From NCBI GenBank assembly GCA_025345505.1, contig JANVCC010000047.1, positions 6,535,019 through 6,599,018 on the forward strand: a DNA stretch of 64,000 nucleotides. The letters are read 5' to 3'. The notes under the pieces were generated by a model. It had not been told where the DNA came from. It saw only the letters and a program-made list of their open reading frames with translations, and did no database searches. This document shows positions 35,948 to 46,860 of the stretch, one piece after another (position 1 is the stretch's first letter; the number at the start of each line of letters is the position of its first letter). Position numbers and translations under genes: made by a program. This stretch comes from Todiramphus chloris collaris (lineage: Eukaryota; Chordata; Aves; Coraciiformes; Alcedinidae).

Positions 35948-36465
35948 CTCTACTTCTGGTGAGACCCCCCTGCAGTGCTGGGGCCAGCTCTGGAGTGCTC
36001 AGCACAGCGGAGACAGGGACCTGTTGGAGTGGGGCCAGAGGAGCCCCAGCAATGCTGGGAGGGCTGGAACCCCTCTGCTGGGAGGCCAGGCTGGGAGAGA
36101 TGGGGGGGTTCAGCCTGGAGAGGAGAAGGCTCCAAGGAGACCTTATCGCAGCCTTTCAGGGACAGTCTTTTTATCAGGACCTGTTGCATTGGGACAGGGG
36201 GTGATGGTTTTAAACTAAAAGGGGAGGTTCAGACTTGATAGAAGGAAAGAAGAAATTTTTTATGTTGAGGTTGGTGTAGAGCCTGTCCCAGGTTGCCCAG
36301 AGAGGTGGTTGCTGCCCCATCCCTGGGACCATTCCAGCTCAAGTTGGCTGGGGCTCTGAGCAACCTGCTCTAGTTGCAGATGTCCCTGCTCCCTGCAGGG
36401 GGTTTAGACTAGAGGACCTTGAAAGGTTCCTTCCCACCTAAGCCATTCTGTGATTCTATGATTCC
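35948..36465 (+). mobile_element. CR1 LINE, young-looking subfamily
   Basis: From TCTGGTGAGACCCCCCTGCA to the tail CATTCTGTGATTCTATGATT the copy spans about 515 bases with an intact 3' end. Between about 36012 and 36130 it differs from the copy at 22253 at only two or so positions by eye. Confidence 0.95.
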
Positions 36466-39400
36466 AAGACACTGTCACCTTAGTGAACACCTGTAAGTGA
36501 GCAGGCTCCAGAGAATCACATTGCTTGAGAAATATGAATGCCCTTATGGACATTATGAGTCATTATTTGTGTTTTATTACTGTGAATAAATAAAATTGCC
36601 TCTTCCTCAGATTAATTTTGCAAAGACATCTTTCCACACAGCTACATATGAGACATAGGATGCATGCCTGGTTTTGTTTTGCTGTGTGCATGAAACACTA
36701 CACACCATCCTAATCTTTAGAGGAGAAGACTGGCTCATTCACCACTCCTTTGGCTAATTAAGAAATGATGCCAGGAAGTTTTAAAGTCCATTTTTACCAT
36801 GTCTTTTTTAGGCAGATCAGCAACAGTCCCCCTTTAGAGATTCACAGTAGATGTTTTCATAGACCTAGAGAGCCAGGAGTGCAAAATAGCACTCTGGAAG
36901 GGTGAAGCTAGAAATGTAGGTGAGTAGAAATCCAGGCTTCTTTCTTCTGTGCTAGCTCTGTAGTACTCTCCTCCCTCAGCCAGCCCAGAACAATACTTCT
37001 TCAGCTTACGCATTTGCAAGAACTATTAGTTCCTAAGGTGGAAAAGAAGCTGCTGGTTTGATGGCATTAAAGTCCCCATGCATCCAGCTGAGCTGGTAAT
37101 GTGCTGAATCACCTGCTGCACGTGACGCTGGGCTCAGCGTGGCTTTGCATCCAGCCTTATAGGCCCGCTGAAGTTTGGTCCCTCGTGCAGAACCCCCGGG
37201 TACAGGTTTCGTCTTCTATGAGCAACGCCCCCTCCCGTGAAGTGGGTCATGTCTAAATAAATCCAAAGGCACCATCTGGCCTTTGAGTTAGCAGCAGATA
37301 TTGGCTTCCTCTGAGAAGAAAGAATGCTGTTAAAAAACAGCGAGTGCCCTCCTTGTTTTGGGGTAAAAAACCCAACCAAACGCCACAGACTCATTAAGGA
37401 CTTAATGATCAAATTGACTTTGCCAAACATAACCAGAGAGAGTAGGATGGAACTATAATATGCAATATATACACTAGGACTCTAGAATGATCTTTTCACA
37501 GGGTATTTTTCTTCTGTGTATGTGAAAAGCAGAAAACAACCCCCCAAACATCCCATGACTCAATGATTCTATGATTTTGATTTGTACATCTGAGTAAATG
37601 TAGAACTGACTGAAGAGTAGCCAACGTAGAACATCAGCCTGTTGTTTGCAGTCACTGCTTTGCCTGTCATTGACATTTTTGAAGTCCCTATGTAACACTA
37701 TTGATTAGAAAAACTACTAAATAAATTTTTTCTTTTTTTTTTCCATAAAGTCACCAGTGTTTTTTTAAAATGCATTCAAGAACTCATCACTCCATAGATG
37801 TTTTATTCTTCCTGCAGAGCGAGAGCAGACACAGACACAAGCAAACACCCTGAATTCTCTGGAGAAAAAGTGGCTGTACCCATTTATCACCTGCAACCCA
37901 GAAAGAGAGAAGCACAGTTAGAAGCAAGGACTGATCTGGTTCCTGAGAGACCGGCAACTGTTATCTGTAACAGGCTCCTGCAGTCAGACTTTATGGTCCT
38001 GCCACCTGAATAACCATCATCATGATGTGAGACAGAATTGGGAATGAGAGACCTGGCAGAGGAGAAGGAAGAGGGCAGATGTCCTTGTTTGGGGGTAAAA
38101 AATGGATCCTAATCCTTGCCCCCCAACCCTTTCACTGCTTTTCACTCAGAGGTTTTAAATGTGGAACAAGTAGTTGATGTAGCTGTTCATGCTGAGAAAT
38201 TACGGGAAGTGGTTAACAAGTATGCTGGCCTGTTAGGTATCATCTTAATTCACCAAGAAGCTTTTAAAGCAAAACTCCCTAGGTTTTCATCTTGCATAAA
38301 GGTGACTCAGATGAGATCTTTACCCTTGGGCTGCAGATTACAATTCAGGCTGCCAGCATGCAGGGAACATAAGAACTGATGATTCCTTCTGCCTGGACAA
38401 TTAAGATTAATGTGCAAGTCAAGAGCTGAAGTGCCATTCCACAGCGACCCTGGAGCTGTAATAGTTCCTTCCCCTTGAGTTATTAACCCACAGGGTAGAT
38501 GCTCAGATAATCCTTTAGTCAGGTACAGTAATATCAGACAGGAGATGTCTGATTAGCCACCTATTTCTTCTGCTGTGACAGTAAAAGACTCTACCAAATC
38601 ACACAGGTATAAAATGTATATATATGAGAGGACAAGTTAGGAGGTAAGTGGGCAAAACAAAAATGAAGTGTTCTGGCTCACCCTGGAAATAGATGCACGC
38701 AGTGTGAAGGTAGCTCCTTTTCCTTTCCATACCTGGTAACTGCATTCTACTGTCTCAACAAGTTAAATGAGAGAAAAAACACATAACAAAGTCTTAAGCA
38801 GGTATGATGTAAATATTTTCTTCAGGATTTTGTCACTGTTTTATTTCTGATGTTTTTAAAAAAGATCTCCATTTGAAAGCTGGTTAAAATCATGTGTGTC
38901 AAATGAAAAAATACCCAAAAAGTTTTAACAGGCATTAGCTTGACCAATTGGGAATAAAGCCAAGTGCTTACTGTATAAATATAGTCACCAAAATATAACA
39001 TGCCTTTAAAAAACAATCAAGAGCCTTTTTCAGTCTCTTGATTATTTAGCAGGAGGGAGAACGATAAAGAGAGAATTAAAACCAGATTAGGTCACTTGAG
39101 AGAGGGCAATCTTGAGAAAATGTACCCCTTTGTGTCTTTTCCCTGCCCTTATTTCATGTAGTTGTAATCTATGCCAAAGCAAAAAAAAAGAATTAAAATT
39201 AATTACTGAGCATAATTTTTCCATATTAACACCCAGCTTCATTGGAGGAAACACCTAAAAATTAAAATACAGTTTTCAGAGTCTGTTCCCAAGGATTAAT
39301 AGTCCAGACAGGAAAGCTCTGTTGTTCTCTATGGTATAACCCCAGGGGCACAAATTTCACCTCAACCATCTCCAGCAACAGGTTTCCACCAGACTCTGAA

Positions 39401-40085
39401 CACCCAGTAAGAATCTATTGTTGGTTTATAATTCTTGTGTGATAAAAATGGGTAATTTTTCCTTCTATACTGTTAACATTTTTCTTCCCCAGTGTGTTTT
39501 TAAGTACTTCCCAAGAAGCTTTGCTTTCCTTGGTATTTTTACCCTTTCTAGATGAGCCTGTCAAAAACTTTCAAACTTGTCTTGCTGTTGTTCTTACCAG
39601 AATCAATAGCTGAAGCACTTGGTGTCACAGCTTTTTGTCTGTTGAAGTCTGTGGAAGTAACCACTTGCCTGACAGGTGCTATGGAAAATCTGCACTGTCC
39701 TTTTTAGATTCAAAGCTCTGTGGAAATTTCCAATTGCTCGCACTTCTGGCAACCACAGCAGCGAAAAAGAAGTTCTCATTTAGAGGCTTAAAATTTGCTG
39801 CGACCTTATTTTGGAATTTCAATCAGAATGACACAAGCTTGGCTGAAAAAAATACAACACCCTGCAGCTGCATTCCTTCCAGACAGTTTCAAGGAGCAGC
39901 AAATGAGGTCTCTCCCACTGTGAAAGCAAGGGAAATATATAAATGAAATAGAATCATAATTATTTTCCACCAAGAATGGCAGTGTTGATTTTCAGTCAGC
40001 ACAACCTATCCCAACACCATGCACAATTTAGCTCTTTTCAAAGGTGTTGAGCTCTAATTAGATTTGTTGCCATGTAAGTATACCG
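36466..40085. other. Intergenic, no gene recognised
   Basis: This 3.6-kb stretch is without CR1, the longest such run right of 17 kb. It includes a GC-richer patch at 37110-37260 with a CACGTGAC E-box (37119-37126) and a CGCCCCCTCCC box. A plus-strand frame at 38116-38379 has no known match. Confidence 0.55.
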
Positions 40086-40569
40086 GATTTGGTTCTGGGC
40101 CCCTCACTCCCAGAAGGACATTGAGGGGCTGGAGAGTGGCCAGAGAAAGGCGACGGAGCTGGAGAAGGGTCTAGAGCACAAGTCTGGTGACCTGGGGTTG
40201 TTCAGCCAGGAGAAGAGGAGTCTCAAGGGAAACCTTGATCTCCACAGCTCCCTGACAGGAGGTTGGAGCCAGGTGGGGTCAGCCTCTTCTCCCAAGGAAC
40301 AAGCAACAGGACAAGAGGAAATAGCCTCAAGTTGCACCAGGGGAGGTTTAGGTCGGACATTAGGAACAATTTCTTTCCCTCAAGGGTTGTCCAGGCCTGT
40401 CCCAGGCTGCCCAGGGCAGTGATAGAGTCCCCATCCCTGAAGGAGTTTCAAAGGCTTGGAGATGTGGTGCTGAGGGACATGGTTTCGTGGTGCCCTGGCA
40501 GTGCTGGGGGAATGGTTGGATATGATGTTCTTAAAAGTCTTTTCCAACCAAAATGACTCTATGATTCTA
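40086..40569 (+). mobile_element. CR1 LINE, 3' fragment
   Basis: GGGCCCCTCACTCCCAGAAG, GTTGCACCAGGGGAGGTTTA and GGAGATGTGGTGCTGAGGGA lead to the tail AATGACTCTATGATTCT. A small deletion removes the GAGGAGCAGCTGAG block before CCTGGGGTTGTTCAGCC. Confidence 0.94.
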
Positions 40570-41828
40570 AGTAGTTAAATTACCTCTATATATTCTGAAC
40601 TCATCCCTCCCTGAACTCTGCCTGAGAATTAAGCTATTAGGAACTGAGCTATTAACACAAAAAAAAAATTTGATTTAGAGTTCCAAGGAAACCCCCCACC
40701 TTAGACAGGGATATCTTGCTTTCAAGTGCCTTTTCACACTGGCTTCAAAAGGCTTGTTTACTACATGGTGAAGGAATTGTGTCTGAAATGGGGAGAATGT
40801 AGCAAATTAATACAACATATGTAATCCAAGGGCCCAGTCCTGAACACATAAAGCACAGATTTAACCTTATTCCCAGTGAACTCCTTGGTTCAGTCAATAA
40901 TTTACTCATAACAATAATACTCTGCACCTTTTTCTGTGTGCAAGCTCAGAGACTTCTGTTTAGAAACTCACACTAAATTAATGGATCCTTGGTAACAAAA
41001 GATACAAATTTTTTCTTTCTTGTAGTTTGAATATTATTTAAGTTATTGCCAAATGAAGGAATATGGAATTTTATTGCTACGACTGTTACAATGCATTTCT
41101 ACCTATAGATTATCTCTTAAAACAAGCAGTTTCTGATCATTCAAATCAGAACACAGATATTTTTTATGATTATGACTGAGATACAGCCTGAGCCCAGGAG
41201 ACCTTTTTTGTACTAAGTCTTCAGGAGGGAATGAGAACTCCATTATAGTTTTCTGGGCCACTGAATGATGTACATGGCTAGAAATCTGCATCATTTCCTT
41301 GGAGGAGACGTAGAGCATTCAAGGACTGTGCTCTCCCAGGAACTTGGTGGTGCCCATTCCAGTGCCAATGTGATGACCCTCCTAAGCATTTCCATCTTCC
41401 CTTACAAATTTAGTATTTGAGCACCACTTTTGGAGCACAGTCGATCCTAAGCCTCTTTTGGAAGAAGAGGATGAAGATATAAATGTTAGGGTCCTGCTTT
41501 GCAGTCTCTTCCCTCACAACCCCAGGGATTTAGTGGCCTGTGTGTTGAAGTCCAGCCCTGATACGGTGTACCTGTTTATCCTGGGACCAGGCTGATGTGG
41601 AGCAGGGTCACCTGGGGCAACCAGAAACTTAGCAAGACCCTGTTCACAATGACAGTTGTCGCAGGGACCCCACTCCAGTCCCTAAAGCTATTGTCAGTAG
41701 CATGGGGCAGAAGTCTGGCAATGAAATTTGTAACAGCTGAAGCCTTGGCTTTCCTGAAAAGAAAACTGTATTTTAAACATTCATGCTAGGCAGTTGTGTC
41801 AAAGCCAACATTATTATACAAAATATAA
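40570..41828. other. Intergenic, no gene recognised
   Basis: This is AT-rich sequence at 40570-41330 followed by a more GC-balanced part. No repeat family or domain was recognised. Confidence 0.55.
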
Positions 41829-41914
41829 GAAGAGTGTGGCCAGCAGGTCAAGGGAGGGTCTCCTCCTTCTCTACTCTGCCCCAGTGAAGCCACAGCTGGA
41901 GTGTTGTGTCCAGT

Positions 41915-42312
41915 CAGAATCACAGAATCATTAAGGTTGGAAACAACTATCAAGATCATCAAGTCCAACCATCTACTAAACATTATCAGGACAACTAAAC
42001 AATGTTCTGAAGTGACACATCTAGATGTTTTTTAAACACCTCCAGGGATTGTGTTCCTGCCCTAGGTGTTCCTGTGCTGTCAGGGAGGTTGGACTTAATG
42101 ATCTCCAGAGGTCCCTTCCAACCTCTACCATTCTGATTCTTTGGTGATTCCACCACCTCCCTGGGCATCCTGTTCCATGGCCTCACCACTCTTCCAGTAA
42201 AAAAATGTTTCCTAATATCCAGCCTAAACCTCCCCTGGTGCAACTTAAGCTCATTTCCTCTTCTCCTATCACTAGTTACTTGGGAGAAGAAACCAACCTC
42301 ACCTCTCTGGGG
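41915..42312 (-). mobile_element. CR1 LINE (middle copy), inserted in another CR1 and itself split
   Basis: The inverted CR1 starts with its tail CAGAATCACAGAATCATTAA and reaches AGAAACCAACCTCACCTCTC. It is interrupted at 42054-42140 by a third fragment. CCTCCAGGGATTGTG before and GGTGATTCCACCACCTCC after rejoin into normal CR1 sequence. Confidence 0.9.
42054..42140 (+). mobile_element. CR1 LINE tip (innermost copy)
   Basis: An 87-base CR1 3' end, GGAGGTTGGACTTAATGATC to TACCATTCTGATTCT, sits inside the middle copy. TTGTG before and TTGGTG after are likely remnants of the duplicated target. It is the youngest of the three layers. Confidence 0.85.
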
Positions 42313-42813
42313 AGTTCTGGGCTCCCCAGTTCAAGAGAGACAGGGAACTACTGGAGAGAGTCCAGCAGAGGATCTAAAGACATTGAGAGGACTGGAGCAC
42401 CTCTGTGCTGAGGAAAGGCTGAGAGCCCTGGGGCTGTTCAGCTGAAGAAGAGCAGCCTGAGAGGGGAGCTGAGCAATGCTGAGCAAGAGCTAAATGGTCC
42501 TCAGGGGGCAAGAGGCTGGGGCCAGACTCTTTTCAGTGGTGCCCAGAGACAGGACAAGGGGCAACAGGCACAAACTGGAACCCAGGAGGTTCCATCTGAA
42601 CAGGCGGAGAAACTTCTTTGTTGTGAGGGTGTCAGAGGCTGTGCCAGGCTGCCCAGAGAGGTTGTGGAGTCTCCTTCCTGGAGAGATTCCAAACCTGGCT
42701 GGACACTGCGATTCCGGGCCTCCTGCTCTGGGTGACCCTGCTAGAGCAGTGGGATTGGACCAGATGATCTCCAGTTGTCTCTTCGAAACCCTACCGTGCT
42801 GGGATTCTGTGAT

Positions 42814-43990
42814 AGCCAGTTGTAACTGGAGAAGGAGAGAAAGACAGATGTGGACATAAGAAGCAGGAGCCATGAGCTGTGAAAGAAGCCTTGTAATGAG
42901 TTCATATTAGATTAAATTAAGGAACGTAAACTAATGCTTTGAGGGAAAAGAATCCTACCTATACTTGCACAAAGATAGTTTTTTAATTACCCATTACCAC
43001 TGGGGAAAGACACCCTGCAGTCTGCATTTACCTCTTTGAAAACACCAGTGGAAAGCAAAAGGCAAATCAAACGCCGGGAATTACTAAGAGAGTCCAACTC
43101 TGTTTTGCTGTTCCAGCAGAACAGGAAGCATTCTTATGCTCCAGCACAAATCTATGGATAGTGTGTGTGCTTTTGCTTCCCTGATTTCTAAGAAGATAGA
43201 GTATAACTAAAAGGAAAAAGAAAAAAAAAAAAAAAAAGAATGGGAAGAAATATGATCTTTCCCTTGCATCAGCCTTGGTATGGCAGTGAACATCCTACCT
43301 ACTTTTTTTCCATGGCCCAGATACTCTTTTTTACACTGTTTCAATCCCTTTGAAGCTGATTGTTAGAGCTGTGAGTGGCACTTCGTGTTGAGTTCCCAGC
43401 ACCTGGGTTCTCTCTTTGCAGGCCATTAGACAGCAATTCTTACAGTGCTCTTGAGGCAATTCTCACCAGACTGAGTTATGATTACTGCTAATTTTGGAAA
43501 AAGTAAGTCAAGCATATAGCTGGGAAATGGTTGCAACCATCTGTGATGTGTCAGGCACATAAATAAACTTAACCATTTTCCCTTTCTTTTACTAGAAAAA
43601 TGCCATCAGGACACAAACAATTTCATGGCAAAATTTCTGAGCCCTGCTAGATAGTTGAAATTTCTCAGAAACTCTCCTGAACCAATAGGAAATCAGTCTC
43701 CCAAAGTTACAAATAGGGATTTGCAGCATTTGCAAAGTTTCTGCATCAGTACAGTCTAATAATTGAAATTTATATGTATTTAAGTAACTACAGGCTAATA
43801 ATAGTTGTCCCTTTTTCCTAGATCTTTTAGACCCATCCAGATCAGAAGCCATGGTCTGTTCTCACAGATTTCTAACACAGCACGGTTGTTCTTTTAAAAT
43901 TTAAGTTTATCCCAGTTTGTACAAGAACATGAGAGACAAGAACCAAGCCCCACATCTGCAGCTGGAGGCCTTTTTATTGAAGTTCTCATT
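42814..43990. other. Intergenic, no gene recognised
   Basis: This is unique-looking, AT-rich sequence with an A17 run at 43221-43237. No gene or repeat family was recognised. Confidence 0.55.
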
Positions 43991-44272
43991 CTGGCTCTCT
44001 GGGCAACCCGTGCCAGTGTTTTGCCACCATTCCCTGGACATGCTCCAGCCCCTTGATGTCCTTCTGGGAGTGAGGGGCCCAAAACTGACCCCAGGATTCA
44101 AGGGGTGGCCTCATCAGTGCTGAGTCCAGGGGCACAATCCCTGCCCTAGTCCTGCTGGCCACACTTGTGCTGATCCAAATCAGGATGCTGGTGGCCTTCT
44201 TGGCCACCTGGGCACACACTGGCTCATCTTCAGCCAGCTGTTGACCAATACCCCAGGTCCTTTTCCACCAGT
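43991..44272 (-). mobile_element. CR1 LINE, internally rearranged fragment
   Basis: Inverted CR1 with GCTCCAGCCCCTTGATGTCC, GTGAGGGGCCCAAAACTGAC, TGGTGGCCTTCTTGGCCACC and a final CAGGTCCTTTTCCACC. Its first 45 bases (CTCTGGGCAACCCGTGCCAG) belong to a part nearer the 3' end, so a deletion joins them. Confidence 0.88.
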
Positions 44273-44569
44273 CATAGGTTTCAGACAAAATTAGCTCCAC
44301 ATAGGGCAATAGCCTGTGTGGGTTCAGGTGAGATAACACTGAGAAACTAATTTTTTTTCCTTCTTACTGGTGCTGAAGGTGCCAAATTTTGCTCCCTCTG
44401 CTACTTTTACCTCAGCAAGTGGCCCCAGAGATTATCAGACTTCGAGAGGGTCGCTGAATTTGGCATTGTGAATTAGAGCAGTGCAAATCTTGAAATATGG
44501 AAGCAAATAGCTAAGCCTGAGGGGCAGGGCCTTTGAAAAGACCTTCTAATGATTCATAGAATCTTTTCT

Positions 44570-44645
44570 TTCATAGAATCATTAGAATCATTCCTAGAAT
44601 CACTGGAATCACTAAGGTTGGAAAAGACCTCTAAGATCATCAGAT
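44570..44645 (-). mobile_element. CR1 LINE tip with expanded tail repeats
   Basis: Five or so degenerate AGAATCATT/AGAATCACT units precede AAGGTTGGAAAAGACCTCTA. Tail octamers of CR1 are normally two to four, so these may have expanded. Confidence 0.8.
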
Positions 44646-45526
44646 TCAGATGTCAGAAATAAGTATTACTGTATATATGAAAAAAAAAAATTTCCCCTGT
44701 GAACAAAGGGTTTTGATGGGAATTCAGTTCTTTATCCTGAGAGATACTGTCATACCATGGAGAAGAGATACAGATTTAGGTCCTAAATAATTATGCCACA
44801 GTTGTAGAAAAAATAAAGTGGAAGCAATCTAACTGAAAACTCTTTTTATAAGCAGTAAAAATATACCCCCGCATTTGAGTGAAAACTATTGCTGGTCTAA
44901 AATGTCTATTTTTTGAAAATAGAGTTTAAATAGGGCAATCTGAACTGAGAGAAGAACAGAAAAAAACCAAACCATCTAAAAATAGACAGCTGCTATTAGC
45001 GGTTGCCAAACATGCCTTGGATTTGTAAGATAATTCATCCTGGCCTGGAACAGAACCCTCCCTGCAAATCACAGTCCCCAGGTGCCAAGGTAATAATGAG
45101 ATTGCTTGAAATTGTACAAAAATAAAATAAAAAAACCCCAGATGATACCTTGGGCACACTGAGCAGATGCAGAATCAATGACACTTGGAGGAGTCCATCT
45201 GAGGATTTTCTCTCTGCACTTCAGAAAACAACACCTTGAAACCTGTACCCCGTGAACCAGGTATTCACCACCTTCTGTCCATTTTCAGGCAGCTGGGGTT
45301 GGATGAGTAAGGCAGGGAAAACTTGGGGGTTTGTCAGCTGGAGAGTCTTACATAGGTTCTTGAAGAGATCTGGGTGTTGGGGGGAAGTTGAAATAGCCAA
45401 CTGGAATTCACTCATAGGTGTTTTTTCTGAAGGTAGATTTGCTCAGCATCAAGGAAATAGGCTTGTTATTCTCTCAGCAGTGACATGTGCTTCAGTTACT
45501 ATGCATAACTAAAGTAATTGTAGCTT
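44646..45526. other. Intergenic, no gene recognised
   Basis: This is AT-rich sequence without recognised elements before the long CR1. Confidence 0.55.
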
Positions 45527-46860
45527 GTGGGGCCGGATGGGATCCACCCAAGGGTACTGAGGGAGCTGGTGGAAGTGCTCACCAAGCCTCTTTCCATCAT
45601 TTATCAGCAGTCCTGGATAACAGGGGAAGTTATCACATTAGCAAATGTGATGCCCATCTACAAGAAGGGCCAGAAGGAGGATTCAGGGAACTGCAGACCT
45701 GTCAGTCTGACCTCGATGCTGAGGAAGGTCATGGAGAGATCATCTTGAATGCCATCATGTGGCATATGCAGGACAACCAGGTGATCAGCCACAGTTAGCA
45801 TGGAGTCATGAAAAGCAAGTCCTGCTTGACTAACATGGTCTTCTATGACAAGGTGACCTGCTTAGTGGATGAGGGAAAGCCTGTAGATGTTGTTTATCTG
45901 AACTTTAGCAAAGCTTTTGGCACCATTTCCCACAATATCCTCCTGGTGAAGCTGGCTGCTCGTGGCTTGGATGGGCATACACTTCGCTGAGTTAACAACT
46001 GGCTGGGTGGCTGAGCACAGAGCATGGTGGTGCATGGAGTTAAATCCAATTGGTGGCTGGTCACAAGTAGAGTTCCCCAGGGCTCAGTATTTGGCCTGTT
46101 CTCTTCTATATCTTTATCACTGATCTGGATGAGGGGATCAAGGGGACTCTCAGTAAGTTTGCAGATGACACCAAGTTGGACTTGAGTGTTAATATGCTTG
46201 AGCATAGGAGGTTCTACAGAGGAATCTGGTCAGTCTGATAGATGGGCTGAGGCCAATGGGATGATGTTCAACAAGGCCAAGTGCCAGGTGCTGCATTTGG
46301 GTCATAACAACCCCCTGAAACACTCCAGGTTTGGGGAAGACTGCCTGGTACCTGCCTGGCAGAAAAGGACCTGGGGATGTTGTTTGACACCTGGCTGAAG
46401 ATGAGCCAGTGTGTGCCCATGTGGCCAAGAAGGCCACCAGCATCCTGGCTTCGATAAGCACAAGTGTGGCCAGCTGGACTAGGGCAGGGATTGTCTCCCT
46501 GTGCTGGGCACTGGTGAGGCCTTCCCTCAAATCCTAGGTTCAGTTTTGTGCCCCACACTCCAAGAAGGACATTGAGGGGCTGGAGCATGTCCAGAGAAGG
46601 GCAACTGAGCTGGGGAAGGGTGTAGAGCACAAGTCTGGTGAGGAGCAGCTGAGGGTACTGTGGGTGTTCGGCCCTGCAAGGTCTGTCAAGGCCTGTCTCA
46701 GGTTGCCCAGGGCAGTGGTGGACTCCCCATCCCTGGAGGGGTTTCAAAGCTGTGGAGATGTGGGACATGGGTTAGTGGTGCCCTGGCAGTGCTGGGTTCA
46801 CAGTTGGACTCTATGATCTTATAGGTCTCTTCCAACCAAAATGATTCTGTGATTCTATGA
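45527..46860 (+). mobile_element. CR1 LINE, longest copy, with reverse transcriptase remnant
   Basis: This 1.33-kb copy retains part of the ORF2 reverse transcriptase. The plus-strand frames read GPDGIHPRVLRELVEVL and NCRPVSLTSMLRKVME near 45535-45745, then SCLTNMVFYDKVTCLVDEG and YLNFSKAFGTISHNILL at 45815-45945. The family motif is DFSKAFDT; here both Asp positions are changed (N and G), one of them a catalytic position. Frames shift between blocks, and about 200 bases are deleted near 46655-46680. The 3' tail ATTCTGTGATTCTATGA is intact. It is a dead copy. Confidence 0.95.

Larger units (their letters stand above)
41829..42813 (+). mobile_element. CR1 LINE (outer copy), split by a nested CR1
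   Basis: The two parts, 41829-41914 and 42313-42813, join into one continuous CR1: GTGTTGTGTCCAGT on the left meets AGTTCTGGGCTCC on the right, with AGT shared. The interruption is an antisense CR1 (41915-42312). The right part ends with the subfamily tail GCTGGGATTCTGTGATA. Confidence 0.9.

Noticed and set aside
37110-37260. E-box CACGTGAC and C-rich box, possible small promoter
   Set aside because: Isolated motifs without CpG density. Such matches occur often by chance.
38116-38379. 87-codon frame with an acceptor-like TTTTCACTCAG before it
   Set aside because: The only protein-like part is about 40 residues (VEQVVDVAVHAEKLREVV) without a known match. The acceptor is weak and nothing around it supports a gene.
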